From contig NC_066321.1 in the NCBI RefSeq assembly GCF_022539315.1, positions 2,963,324 to 3,027,323 of the forward strand: a stretch of 64,000 bases of DNA. Direction: 5' to 3'. Of this stretch, positions 12,836 to 23,790 are shown piece after piece (the stretch's first letter is position 1; every line of letters begins with the position of its first letter). This stretch comes from Serinus canaria (lineage: Eukaryota > Chordata > Aves > Passeriformes > Fringillidae). The notes below the pieces were generated by a model. The model saw nothing but the letters and a program-made list of their open reading frames with translations. It did not search any database and was not told the DNA's origin. A program made the position numbers and the translations under genes.

Positions 12836-13460
12836 AGAATTTATACCCATACTGCGGATGGCAAAATTGCCTTCTTCTTGTCCTCCTGTCAAGCAGGAAC
12901 ATTAAACACTGTATTTCTTGTTTTCTGCTTTTTAGAGTTTTCAAATCTTCATGAACTTTACAAAAAGTATCAATTCCATCAGCACAGAACATTCACTAAA
13001 ATACTCCAGGAATGAAACGCTGACTCAGAGTCTTGCCTAATCCAATGACAAGCAGTAAGACAAGTTTGTCTCTAAATTCAACTTTGCAGAATTTTATGCA
13101 GGTCTTCAGTGTTGGTTTGTATTTTTTTTTAGCCCACCACCTTTTGTATCCTAACACTTTAGATTCTGAAGCAAAAAGAGAAAAAAAAAAGTGAAGCAGA
13201 ATCCCCCACACTCAGGCAAAATCTCCAGCCCTTAGTGTTGTGTTGACTCCAACCATGCTGGAATTGTTGTCAGAGCTGCAGAGAGAAAATGTCCACAGAA
13301 AACATGAACACAAAAGGAGGGTTATAACAGGCAGGTTGATAGGTTTCCCTAAAAAAGAGGAAAATAAAACCCCCAGCAGCTGGACTCTGTCTCTACACTG
13401 AGTCCAGAACGAGCTGAGGGCACAAAAGCTGTTTGTTTTGTGGAAAGATTGTGTGTGAGG
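12836..13460. other. Non-coding DNA
   Basis: The stretch is AT-rich with an A-run at about 13181-13190. Open frames crossing its right end derive much of their length from the adjoining pentanucleotide array. I see no gene. Confidence 0.55.
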
Positions 13461-13599
13461 GTGGAGTGGAGTGGAGTGAAGTGGAGTGGAGTGGAGCAGA
13501 GTAGAGTAGAGTAGAGTAGAGTAGAGTAGAGTAGAGTAGAGTAGAGTAGAGTAGAGTAGAGTAGAGTAGAGTAGAGTAGAGTAGAGTAGAGTAGAGTAG
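13461..13599. repeat. Two-phase pentanucleotide microsatellite (GTGGA)n/(GTAGA)n
   Basis: From 13461 to about 13495 the unit is mainly GTGGA with one 'gaagt' and one 'gcaga' variant. From about 13496 to 13599 it is an uninterrupted GTAGA array of about 20 units. The opposite strand gives 'tactc' repeats, which translate as a YSTLL-like pattern in all three frames and create spurious frames of 118-149 codons. Confidence 0.97.
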
Positions 13600-15470
13600 G
13601 GATCTGGGGACATGGCCAAGGACTCCAGAGTGGACTGAGGTGCCGTGTGCTGGTGCAACACAGTGGGAAATCTGCTCCCACCCTGCTTGCTGGAATGCCT
13701 TGCTGCACATAACAGCTTTAAACCAGCCTTTAATCTCCCAGATAATCACAGAAATAATGCAGAATCCTTAATAATGTTGAGTAGGATGTTCACCATACAT
13801 CTTAGGAGTTAGGGTGATATCAGAAAGAAAACAGCCTGATCGTTTGAGGTGATTTGCTTTTCAATGTCTGACTTCTCCTCCAGCTCCTGAATCCCCCAGT
13901 GCTCCTTAGCCCTCTTGCTGTGGGAGACCATTCCCTCGCTGTGTGCCTGCCACAAATTCCAGATCTGATGGAGGGGGGTGCGTGGGAAGCTTTGACAGAG
14001 CAGTTGATGCCTGTAAAAAGCAAATGTTTCTGCTGCAGAAGGGGGACTTGGCACCGGGGTGGTCACTGTCCCTCTGGAGTCCTCTGCCCAAGAGCTCTGA
14101 GAGGACGTGTGGCAGGAGAGCAGCAGCAAAGATGGTTTGCAGGGAAATAAAATTATTATTTTATTGCACTTCTGGAGACAAGACAACTGAGGTTATCAGA
14201 TCAAAGCACTTATTGGATAATGTGCAGAGCAAGGGTGGCCTCAGAAGAATGGTGAGGACACAGAAGGGCTCAGTGTTCAGAAATCTGTTTTCTGTAAATT
14301 AACTAAACACCCTTTCGCATTTTGTAAAGGAAAATTAATATGCATAAAGGGTTCCTTGGTTAAGACTGTATCTCCTCACTTTACTCTTCAAATTTCGTAG
14401 AAATCTTTACCCTTTCTCTTACCAAAAATATCAAAACTTTTCTCAGTCAAGTCTTGAGGAAAGGCAAACTGATTGAGGGATGTAGAAAACATCAGTCCAA
14501 GCTGGAAAAGGGAAGTTCCATCTGAATGAGATGCCAGATTTGATGTATCTTAAGGTTTAAATTTTCTGGAGTTTTTGATGGGCTTTTTTTGTTACCTTTT
14601 CCTTTTCCTTTTCTTTTTGAAGCAGAATTGTCTTCTCTATGTACCTCCCCATGCACAAATCTCTGACATCTTCTATCAAGGCACAAATGAGGGCACTTGA
14701 TTATAATCATGTGTGGAAAAATTACCTGGAGGTGCAATGCAGCAAAGGACAAACCACAAGGCTGCCCTACAAGTTATCTGGCAACAATTCAAATTATCTG
14801 GCAACAAAAGAGCCTTGGAGTTGTGTGAGTGAAATTTCTTCTCTCTTCATACTAAAAGTGAAAATGTTGGATAATTTTCCAGGGGCAAAAGCAGGAACCC
14901 CACACGTGCCTGTGTGCAGGGGTTGCCATTTACCTGCTGCACCCTGGTTCTTTGGGAAGTGTTTTATTGGGATGAAACACCCAGCATTTTGTATTTTCTC
15001 ATTTCAACAAATCCCATTCCCAGCGTTCCGCTAATGTCACACGCTAAAGCCGGAGCACCTTTGATCTCATTCTAAGCCCTGGAATAACGAGGAGACATCA
15101 GTCAGCCCAGCTTTGCTGTAAAGGAGATGGCACACAGTACCTGTGCTCAGTGCCATAATGCTCACAAAATATGAATGAAAAATCATTTACCTCTTCCCCA
15201 TTATTATTTGTCAAAAGCTTGCCTGCATAGCGAAGCTTTAGGAAAATATCTCTAATTGTATTTTGCACCCAGCACTTCTTATTTTGAACCTCTGGCTTTT
15301 TTAAGTTCTCATTCACCATATATTATAATCATCATAATCATTGTAATAATAATAATAATTACGAAAGGAAAATTTCTTTGAATAGTAAATTTTAGCCTCC
15401 TGGGACTGTCAATTGTGGATGGGCTCGTGATTGATCAGAATATTACACAATGGCGTGGTGTAATTCTTTA
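13600..15470. other. Non-coding DNA with minor tandem duplications
   Basis: A pyrimidine tract with a roughly 6-bp period lies at about 14596-14619 ('ccttttccttttcc'). A 21-bp duplication, 'ttatctggcaacaa' in two copies, lies at 14773-14807. ATA/TAA-rich low-complexity sequence lies at 15318-15361. Overlapping frames at 13809-14302 on both strands lack domains. I see no recognisable gene or CR1. Confidence 0.5.
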
Positions 15471-15800
15471 GTGTGATGTTGTAAAATGGAGTATTGCTTC
15501 TGTTATTTTATCCAGTTTGCTTTTATATGACAGGGTTTATTGTGCGTTATGTTGTAGCTCATTCCTCTGTTCACAATGCCTACTGATGTGTAATTATGAC
15601 TTGTCTGAACTGTAAGAAGGAGCAGTAAGTGAAAGAAAATCTGCAAGCACACTTGATTTATGAGCCCTGATACTATATTACAGTCCTAATCTGCCTGCTT
15701 AACTTAGCTTCAGGCAAACTTACTGTATAACATGCTTACGATTAGCACTGCAGCAAGTTGTAGAAGATTTACTCTGTTGGAGCTATGAGACTTTTTTTTT
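15471..15800. promoter_or_regulatory. Candidate conserved non-coding block
   Basis: Unique AT-rich sequence without repeat signature. It has a TAATTA core at 15591-15596, 'tgatgtgtaattatgac' context, and runs of neutral-looking but non-decayed sequence up to 15770. It resembles vertebrate distal elements in texture. Conservation is untested, so confidence is low. Confidence 0.22.
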
Positions 15801-16345
15801 TTTTAAATGATTTAGTCATTATTTCAGTTACAGGTATGGCAATAAATTATTCCCCATATAAAGACCCTGTGTCAAGGAACAGCAATTGCTAAAAGGCTTT
15901 TTATACAGTAACAAAGAACAGAGCTTGGAGTGTTTTCCTCGCACAAAACATCTTAATGTTATTGGTAATTTTTTTATGATGAAACTTCTTTACACATTCT
16001 TCTCACATTCATACAATTTGTTTTATTATACTGCAGCTTTTGTGGCTCACTACAATCTGCTTATTATGAGAATGTCTATTTGGACCCAGTGAATCTCATA
16101 TTTTCAATAGTGGCCCAAAATAGAAATTACTATGGATGTGCAAATGAAAAGAAGGCCATAAAGCAATGACCTAATGTCAGGAAGAAAAGATGTAAGGAGA
16201 TTTGCATTTTTTTTTAATCACCATTCATGAAGACAGATGCATTCGTTCACTCCTGGTGAAACTATAGCATATTCAGAGCAGCCACTTTGGGTAAACTAGA
16301 GGGGCACATTATTGCCCTCAGATAATAAGGATCAGTGTTGATCAT
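15801..16345. other. AT-rich non-coding DNA
   Basis: T-run near 15794-15805 and T-run near 16208-16217. The small frame at 15886-16092 has no domain. Nothing else is recognised. Confidence 0.5.
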
Positions 16346-16485
16346 TCAGGGCCTAGTTTGGGGCTCATTGAAATCACTGCCTGGCTTGCCATTTGACTTC
16401 CCTGGAATCCCTATTATACTGTATTCACTGGCAAACAAGCAAGGGATCTAAAGCTTGATCCAGGGAAAGGCTCCCGTCAGTTAAA
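16346..16485. repeat. Decayed ancient interspersed repeat (palindromic type), tentative
   Basis: 'cagggcctagtttggggctc', 'attgaaatcactgcc' and 'gccatttgacttccctggaa' recall old palindromic repeats of turtles, crocodilians and birds. These read 'gggcctgatcc...cattgaagtcaatgg' followed by the mirrored 'ccattgacttcaatgg...ggatcaggccc'. A possible closing arm, 'agcttgatccaggg', lies at about 16452-16465. It is heavily diverged. The family recognition is from memory and could be wrong. Confidence 0.4.
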
Positions 16486-17379
16486 TGGGTGGCAATCAGT
16501 CTTTTTTTATTTTTTTTTTTTTTTTTGCTGTACAGAACTGCTTGCTTGAGTCAAGATAGGTGTTGTCATCAGGATTTTCTAACTGGTCCTTAGAATGCTG
16601 TTTTTTTCCTGGGGTTTATTAGCAGTAGTTTGTTTTTTTTTAAATGAAAATTCATGTCATAGAAGTGAGAACAAGATGAGATGAACAAATACAAAGTATA
16701 TATCTAGATAGGATGAAATGCTAATGAAATAACTCTATGGGAACAATTTCTAGGAAACTTTCCTTTGTTTTTCTTTTTTTTTAATTTATTACCTTTTTTC
16801 TTCATTAACACTAACATTATGAATTCTAAATGTTATTTTTTTCCTTTGAAATCACCTTGTTACACCCGTTATGATTGCCAGTGAAAGAAGGAATTTCCAA
16901 GAGTGTACTCTATAAATAATTTGGTGTTTGGGGCATTGCAATAGCAAAGCAGAAAGGTTTCTGAGGGGTGCAATGGGACTGCAATCATATATGAACAGTG
17001 GACAATAACATCCTTTAATTAGGAACAACAGTATTTTCAAGCTTATACTGCTTCAGTGAAGTTACCATAAACAATGAGCTTTTTTATAGTATAACAATAA
17101 AGCCTTTTAATTTCTTGGGTTTTATCTTCTACAAAAAAAAAAAAAAAGGACCTCTGCTACACATTATAGAGTCAGCAAGGAGTTTGCTTTTCTACAGCTG
17201 GGCTCACAAATGTGATCCTGAGCAGAAAACCAAAGCTGGAAGTGGATTTGTGTGTTGACAACTCACTGCCATAATTTTCCATAATGTCCTTTGGTAACAG
17301 AGGCCATTTGCAGAGACAGAACTCACAGCCCTGGTCTCCAAGTGATGGTCATCATGTTACAGCCATCATCTGCAAGTAT
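16486..17379. other. AT-rich non-coding DNA with homopolymer runs
   Basis: T-runs lie at about 16501-16526, 16631-16640 and 16776-16785. An A-run of about 15 lies at 17133-17147. I see no gene or recognisable mobile element. Confidence 0.55.
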
Positions 17380-17670
17380 TTGTTGATGCTATTGACTGCA
17401 CAAAAGGTTTATGAGGCAGAAGATGTATTTTTCTAAATGCTGCTGTGCTACCTATAACCTAATTAACTTTACTTTAGCCAGCTGAGTATACCTGGAAACC
17501 AAATATATCATGTGGCAATTAGCTTTCCTCCTTCTGGCTTAGTACACTTAAGCTGTTTATTGAAAAGGTTAAATATTGATTGAAAATGGATAATAGAACC
17601 ATATTACAGTCGTATGCTAAATGGCAGAAGTTGCCTGTAAAACATTTCCCAGTTACCCCACAGTAATGCA
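17380..17670. promoter_or_regulatory. Candidate conserved non-coding block
   Basis: Non-repetitive, AT-rich and free of simple repeats. It has TAATTAAC at 17460-17467, ATTGAT (Onecut/PBX-like) at 17575-17580, 'ccagctgag' (E-box CAGCTG) near 17479-17487 and 'aaccaaatata'. The block ends just before a 41-nt poly(A). Assignment rests on texture and motif density only. Confidence 0.27.
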
Positions 17671-17705
17671 GTTAGAGAGCAGCAATCTGCTGCTGAAGCA
17701 CCCAG

Positions 17706-17707
<2 letters not shown>

Positions 17708-17748
<41 letters not shown>
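17708..17748 (+). repeat. Poly(A) run of about 41 nt
   Basis: An uninterrupted run of A follows 'cacccaggc' and precedes 'tcaaaatcaggg'. No SINE-like or mRNA-like body with a poly(A) signal is recognisable immediately upstream, so it may be a mononucleotide microsatellite rather than a retrotransposed tail. Confidence 0.95.
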
Positions 17749-17749
<1 letters not shown>

Positions 17750-17751
<2 letters not shown>

Positions 17752-18200
17752 AAATCAGGGACAAATATAAATCACCCACAACGCAGCCGTTGTGATCGGC
17801 ACGCTGAATTCACACAAACGTGTTGGGCAGTTCCATCATTAATTATCACGATGTTGAAATAATATAATAAAAATAATAATTTCTTGTGAAGCGATCTGTT
17901 GCCTCCCTCCTCCTCCTCCTCCTCCTCCGACGGAGGCTCCTCTCAGTCTCTCCCTTTCTCTCTTGCCATGAGAAGCCACACAGACAAAGTATCAAGTGAT
18001 CACATAGCATGAACTGCAGCCCGAGGCAAAGCTTGTTATTTTACTTGAAACGGTGATGCATTTAGGACCCAGAAACTGTCAATAATTTTTTCTGACTTCC
18101 AGGGGATAAAAATTCCAATTACGGGAACTTTGCTGTGAAGCTGCATAGTCCAGTGCCATATATTAATATTACAAAACATCCTTAGCACCTATCAGCTCAG
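17750..18200. promoter_or_regulatory. Candidate conserved block with short palindrome and (TCC)n
   Basis: The block starts with a 7-bp perfect inverted repeat, CACAACG / CGTTGTG (17777-17783 and 17788-17794, 4-nt loop), in a CpG-richer patch that includes 'gatcggcacgctg'. It then has TTAATTATC near 17839-17847. A (TCC)n tract lies at 17906-17929. After it come 'gacaaag' (SOX-like) and 'aattacggg'. It contains no mobile element. Regulatory status is inferred. Confidence 0.27.
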
Positions 18201-20380
18201 TTTTATCTGTAGTTTAGATCAAAATTGTGTGGATCTGTGAGATTAAGCTGATTTAGTCTAATTGTTGCTTGTTCTGAGAAGTGGAAAGTGTATCTTGAAA
18301 AAAGCTGGTTGAAGCAGGCTCTGTGAACAGTAACACAATTTGACTTGGCATCCTTCAGCCAGTTGGCTTCGATAAATCTGAGAATATCCATTCAAGGGCC
18401 TTTGGCCATTTTTCTCCCTATGTTTTTTCCTAGAAAATACAGGTTTAAGTTTCCCAAGTCATCAGAGCAAAGACCTTTTCTGAAGCAATGGGTTGAGGAA
18501 GTATTTTTTAGGCTCGGTCCCTTCATTTCTGGGATGTGGGAGATGAATTCAAATGTGTAGAGAAGTGCACAGGAAAAAAAAAAAAAATTATCTGTTCTTG
18601 TGCTCTACCCCCGGGGAATCACAGTGGAGATTAAAAAATAGACAGAGGAAGCGTGAAAAAATTAACCTTGCAGAGCATGTCCTCAGTGAAGGGCCACGGG
18701 GAGGCTCGGTGGCGGGATCAGAGGAGAAGCCACATGGCTGCTGTGGAAATCCTTGGGAAAAGGAGGCTGGAGGTGGAGCTCTGCATTCCCCGGGTGGATT
18801 TCTGCTCACCTGCGGGGAGCTCAGCCCTCTGTCCTCACCTCGCAGCAGCAATGCATGCCAACATTATTCCTGGTGCTCTCCCACCACGCTCTCCCATCTG
18901 TGCCACTCCTGGGGAGTGGGAAAGTGATGATATAACTCGATTTAATAGCACAATAATATAACCACACCAGAGAGAGTTCCTCCCACTCTGCTCTTCTCCA
19001 CTTTCTCCTCCATCAGCTGGGGACTATAGATCTCTGGCTCTCATTTTTATATATATAAAGGTCTTCTTTTTTTTGTTTGTTTTGTTTTTGGTTTTTTTTT
19101 GTTTTTTTCGCCTTTTCCCTTTAAATAACACTGCTGTGCTCACGTGGCATTATTGGTTGTTAATAGCCCAGTGCCAATACATCTCTCAGGGATGGACAGA
19201 TGCACACACAAGGCTGCACAAGGCAGAGCTAACAAATGTGTTTATTATTGACAGAATAAGAACTGCCACGCTGGAAGATTAAAAGTTGACTGCCTGAGGT
19301 TCCCCCCTCCGGTTAACAGTTCACAGCTTTGTTATTTCAGGTCAGAGACAAACTAAGCCTAAAGATGTAAAGCAGAGTCTGAGTGGACAGAGAGGTGAGG
19401 CTGCAGCAGCAGCAACACAGGATTAGTTCTGCTCGTTGTCTTGCTAGTTCTATAAAGGCACCCTGGGATGGAATTATGATAAAAATGTTTTTCAAAATAT
19501 AGTGTTTTCTGGAAATCTCATACTCATTGCCCAGTGTTTTCAGGTATAAATATTAAATACATAATTGCACAGTGTTTCCTTCCTCTTAGTAACTGAGTTG
19601 TTGTAGCTCTGTAGGCGTAAGAGTGTACAAGAGACACAGTTTGTAGGGGTAAACAATACCTCAGCACTATATTTGCTGTTAACCTTCTTTATTTTAGCAT
19701 GACGTGGGTTGGGTGGTTGTTTGTTTTGTTGTGGCTCCCTAATTTTTCTTTGTATCCAATTTACCTTGGATGCCTTAGGATTATATACAAATAACTCCAT
19801 GTGATTATTGCAACACCTTCCGTTCATTTGGCTCAGTGAAGGTGGATGTTGTGTATTTACAAAAGGTTCCCAAATCAGTAATTACCTGTGCAGGCAAGAT
19901 TAAAGCGGCTTTTGTTATTTAATATTTGTTCTCCCTGCACTTCCAAATCAAAGTTTAATAGAAATAATAATCAGACCTATCTGCTAGTGTTACAAAAAAA
20001 TGACAGAAATCTTTGTAGTGGGAGAGAGAGACAAAATAATGCACCAGTTGTACAGTCAGGTGCTGAAATCCAAATATAAATAGGAAGAGATGAGAGAACA
20101 TGTAAGATGTATGAGCTTTGATACACAGGTTGAGCTTTTATTTTTGTTCAGGAAATTATTTTAGCAGTTTTCTTGTATTGTTTGGGAACCTTGCCATTTG
20201 GGGAGGCATTTTAATTTTTCATAAGGAGTAGAACAGCTTCAGAGCCATCAGAATTTCTGTGCATTTTATTTTTTGTACGACCGCTAAAAAGGTGTTTTCA
20301 CCATGGTTAATTATTAACCTTTCCTTGCGTATAGTGGCATTATCTTAAAAAACAAAAGAAAAAAGAAAAAAGAAAAAAAG
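18201..20380. other. Non-coding DNA; GC-richer patch then AT-rich
   Basis: 18590-18930 is GC-richer, with several overlapping frames on both strands and no domain. 19030-19110 is T/G-rich low complexity ('tatatataaagg' then T-runs). 20349-20380 is an A-rich run with G interruptions. The rest is AT-rich unique sequence. I see no gene. Confidence 0.5.
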
Positions 20381-20464
20381 GGAACGGAATGTTTTTTCTA
20401 TGTTATCTCCTTGGTTGGTTGGTTTGGGTAATGAGGATCCAAAATGAACCTCCTGCAATTTTAT

Positions 20465-20705
20465 ACCTTATCGAGCCTAAACCTCGACGTTGCGCGAAAT
20501 ATTTCGAAAGCCTCCCTGGATCCAGCAGCTATAATGCTGCAGAAATACATCGGGCAGCACGTCCCCTACCTTCCTGCATCCTGCCAAATGAACTGCAGCA
20601 TTCCAATATGGTGCCACATGTGCATGGAAGCCCGTAGCACTTCTAACAGGTGCTGCCGGAACGCGCGCGACAGAGATATCGGCGGGAAGGTCATCTGCGA
20701 CAGCA
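20465..20705. promoter_or_regulatory. Local CpG cluster in CpG-poor DNA
   Basis: About 17 CpG dinucleotides fall in roughly 240 bp. One group lies at 20471-20507 ('tcgag', 'ctcgacg', 'tgcgcga', 'ttcga'). A denser one lies at 20656-20700 ('ccggaacgcgcgcgac', 'atcggcggg', 'tgcgac'). Surrounding DNA has almost none. The cluster is too short and too mixed for a standard CpG-island promoter. It could be a hypomethylated regulatory element or a young unrecognised insertion. Two overlapping + frames (82 and 91 codons) cross it but have no domain. Confidence 0.4.
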
Positions 20706-20765
20706 AACACCCAAAATAGCAGGGCAAGGTTACAGCAAACACCCAAAGTATCACTGCAGGGTTAC
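20701..20765 (+). repeat. 32-bp tandem duplication
   Basis: 'cagcaaacacccaaa' occurs at 20701 and again at 20733, each followed by 'gcaggg' and a 'ggtta'-type word. This gives two imperfect copies at a 32-bp period. Confidence 0.75.
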
Positions 20766-22370
20766 CTCTGCACTGCCAGGGGGCTGCAGCACCGAAAAAA
20801 GGTGCTGTGATATTTTTCTGGGGGAAAAAAAAACGTTTTGGGAGAAAGGTTTGGGGTGAAGTTAGTGAGGATATAGGAGGCAGAGCTGGAAATCATGAGA
20901 AGTGATAAAAGGGATTATGACACCTTCAGAAGGGCATCTCTTTGAATTGAACAAATTGGACAGAGAACGAGCTGCTGCTCTGCATCTTCTTGCAGGAAAA
21001 TTTGTTTCCTCCTAGATAACAGAGTTAAAATCATAAAATACAGAAGAAACATAAAATACAGAAGAAGCATAAAATGCAGACCATATCCTAACCATAAAGA
21101 GTGGTGGAGCTTAGGCTCTTTTATGAGGGCAAAGGTATTTTGTAGGATTATTACTGCATTTTGCACTTATTGCTGTGTTTTCAGGGTGGAAATAAAACCC
21201 CCAAACACAACCCAACAAACATTGCCTCCGTTCAGGCTGGGACTCCGGCAATCTGTCCTCTGCATCGTTCTTGGCCTTTGTCTGACATTTATGGTCTTAT
21301 GTTTATCATGGTGAGCAGAGACCCAGTTTGCTCCCTCTCCTCTCCTCTCCCCGCTGCTCCTAACGTGGCATCTGAAGCTGTTAAAATTATAATTAACGGG
21401 GCTGCATTTCCCTGGGATTGATTCCCACGAAGGGGCTTTAGCAGATTTCCCTGCAAACTGCTACCGTGCAGCCCAACAATGCATGGAGACACTTTATATC
21501 TTATTTGTGTTTAAAAGTCAGATATTTTGTTCTGGATAAACTTCAGAAATGCTCTTCAATTCTCAGTGAGGCAAGCATTTCAATTTTCTGCAATATTAGC
21601 AGGGGTAACTAATGATGGCTAATTTTTGCCTGTAGTATTTCCCTCAATCTGCTTGTGCACTTTCAGTTACTCTGGCAGCAGCAGCATTTGTACATTTTCT
21701 GGTCACTAAACACTCAAGTACAATTGTAAGTGATCAGTTTACAGTTGGCCAACAAAAGAGCTGCGGGAATGTCTACAAGAAAAAGAAATTTGAATAAATA
21801 TGCATGTGTGTAGCCCATATTCTGTGGGCAAGAGAGAAGGACAGAGGGCAACTCAAATATACTTTAGCTATATCAAAATATGTTTTAAAAAAGAAGAGCA
21901 TGTATTTATCCTAACTTAAGAAAGTCCACGCTAAATCCAAACCACACAGATTTTGAAAATATGTAAGCATGCTTCTTCATGTTGAAAGCAAAGCCTCTTC
22001 ATCCATTTTGTCTCTGATTATTATTTCCTTAATTTTTTTTAAATTGTGTTCAAATTACAGGTTTAGGCAGAGGCAATTTGATTTATACATCAGAATTACA
22101 CCACCTTATGAACATATTTGAAAGGTGTCTAGTTCAAAGAGAATAATGAAGAAGATAGGAAGAGATAGGAAGATATAAGAAGATAAAATTTTAAAAATAT
22201 GCATTTGTAAAACTGGATGAGAGTCCTTTCACTGATAATACCTCAAAAGTGGGAGGCTTCAGTATAATTTGTTAAATCTCTCCAACTCCTGGGCTATTCA
22301 GAAGTACTGAACATAAATGGCAAGGAAATATTTTTAAATGAAGAGGCAGCTCACTTGTGCCCTTACTAAT
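20766..22370. other. AT-rich non-coding DNA with small tandem repeats
   Basis: An 18-bp unit, 'cataaaatacagaagaaa', occurs about 2.8 times at 21032-21081. 22149-22190 is a GATAGGAA-like purine/AT repeat. A CTCTCC-like run lies at about 21330-21350. No gene or CR1 is seen. Confidence 0.5.
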
Positions 22371-22389
22371 TAATATTTCCCTTTGAAAT

Positions 22390-22760
22390 TTAATTATTGT
22401 CTAGCATTTTGGACGGTGCTGTTTGTGATGGAGTGGCAAGAGCAGTTCAAATTAAATCAGAACTCTATGGAGGCAGTTCAACAGCTCGTGTCACAGGGAA
22501 GCTTTCGTTAGAAATCTCACATCCTGCAGAAGATATTTCCCTGTTTTTCTGTGAAGAGGTGTCATCGTTGGTGACACCGCTCTGCAGACATAATGCCACC
22601 GAAACAGGGGAATGCACTGTGGGATTTGCATGTTTTATACTGAAATCATCTGAAATGCAGGAAACCTGCCCAGCTCCGCGCCTCGATCAGATCAAATCGC
22701 GCGCGCTAAAAGGGAAATCCGTCACGTTAAGGACCAAAATATTAAAGGGTGAATTACGGC
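22390..22760. promoter_or_regulatory. Candidate element with CpG-dense core; 143-codon frame
   Basis: An open + frame of 143 codons runs 22397-22828. It has no recognisable domain, no splice-site support and a Gln/Gly-rich tail from simple sequence, so I do not call it a gene. At 22677-22727 there are about nine CpGs in 50 bp ('ccgcgcctcgatc', 'atcgcgcgcgc', 'tccgtcacg'). Unique AT-rich sequence flanks them, including ATTTGCAT (octamer in reverse) at 22624-22631. The block may be a regulatory element; evidence is compositional. Confidence 0.27.
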
Positions 22761-23474
22761 TTTTGCAGCAGCAGCCTGGCGGGGCCTGGGGGGAGAGGGG
22801 CAGTGCTGGAGGCTCTGCAGAGTGCTGAGGTGCTCAGATATCCTCCAGGGACACTGGCAAAGGCACTTAGGAGCAGCAGCTCTGTAGCACAGAAAGGGAT
22901 ATTTCTGCTCAGCACCACCTTCCTGGCGCTGGCAGAATTTGGACCACGAGTTCCTCATGGCCAGGGGGAGTGATTTCAGTGTCAGTCGTTATTAACTCCT
23001 CTTTACCAGTGCACAGAACATTGCTCTGCCCATCCCTCCTATCCCTGTCTCAGGACATTAGGAGACACAAACAGAGGCTGCTGCCCCTGCCCCTGCCAGC
23101 CATGATCCTGTGTGCTGTAAAACGCCTCTTCTCCCCCTCTCTGCCACCTCCAATAGCTCCTGAGAGCAGGGGAGACATCCTGACTGCATGGACTCGTAAA
23201 GGCAGGAGGCAGAGTGCTCTGCTTTCACCATCTATTGTTGTGCATTAAAGCCACCGCGTCTGATCCTTCGTGTCAAGGCCGTAACCTCGACAGGTAAATC
23301 CCTGTAGGTTCACAGAATTGGGGTGCAGCCATGTCTAGCAGGTGGCCCTGCCTTCCTTTCCCACTTTGTGATGCTGATGGCTCTGATTTCCTGCTGAAAC
23401 TGCAGAAAAAGGTGAAAATGTAGTGCTTTAAGCACTACAAACACACACATATGTGTATTAGGGAGGAGAGAAAT
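22761..23474. other. GC-richer non-coding DNA
   Basis: Moderate-GC sequence with short overlapping frames and no domain. Words such as 'gcccctgcccctgcc' (about 23083-23097) are locally repeated. I see no gene. Confidence 0.5.
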
Positions 23475-23477
23475 GAA

Positions 23478-23790
23478 TCACAGATTCACAGAATGGTTTG
23501 GGTTGGAATGGATTTGAAAAATCTTCTTGTCCCAACCCTGCCATGGCCAGGACACCTCCCACTATCCCAGGCTGCTCCAAGCCCCATCCAGAGTGACCTT
23601 GGACCCTTCCAGGGATCCAGGGGCAGCCACAGCTTCTGTGGGCACCCTGTGCCAGGTCCTCCCCACCCTCCCAACCAGGAATTCCTTCCCAATATCCCAC
23701 CTAACCCTGTCCTCTGGCAGTGGGGAGCCATTCCCCTTATCCTCTATCTGTTCCCACTCCAACAGCTTCGTGTCACGAGGAATCAGCAGC
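23478..23790 (-). mobile_element. CR1 LINE 3'-end fragment, antisense, about 310 bp
   Basis: The + strand reads 'cacagaatggtttgggttgg' and continues through 'ccctgccatggccaggacac', 'cctcccactatcccaggctg', 'ctccaagccccatccagagt', 'gggcagccacagcttctgtg' and 'ggcaccctgtgccaggtcct'. It then carries the upstream untranslated region to about 23790. This is the reverse complement of a well-preserved, probably young CR1 copy. It shares the 'gcaccctgtgccagg' module with the copies at 44.1, 61.7 and 63.2 kb. No RT coding sequence remains. Confidence 0.96.

Noticed and set aside
13212..13749. Three overlapping - strand frames of 118-149 codons with a repeated YSTLL pattern
   Set aside because: They are translations of the GTAGA/GTGGA pentanucleotide array. 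A 5-bp repeat stays open in all three frames of this strand.
18590..18935. GC-richer patch as a possible CpG-island promoter or exon
   Set aside because: CpG is not concentrated as in an island, frames on both strands conflict, and no start or splice signals are convincing.
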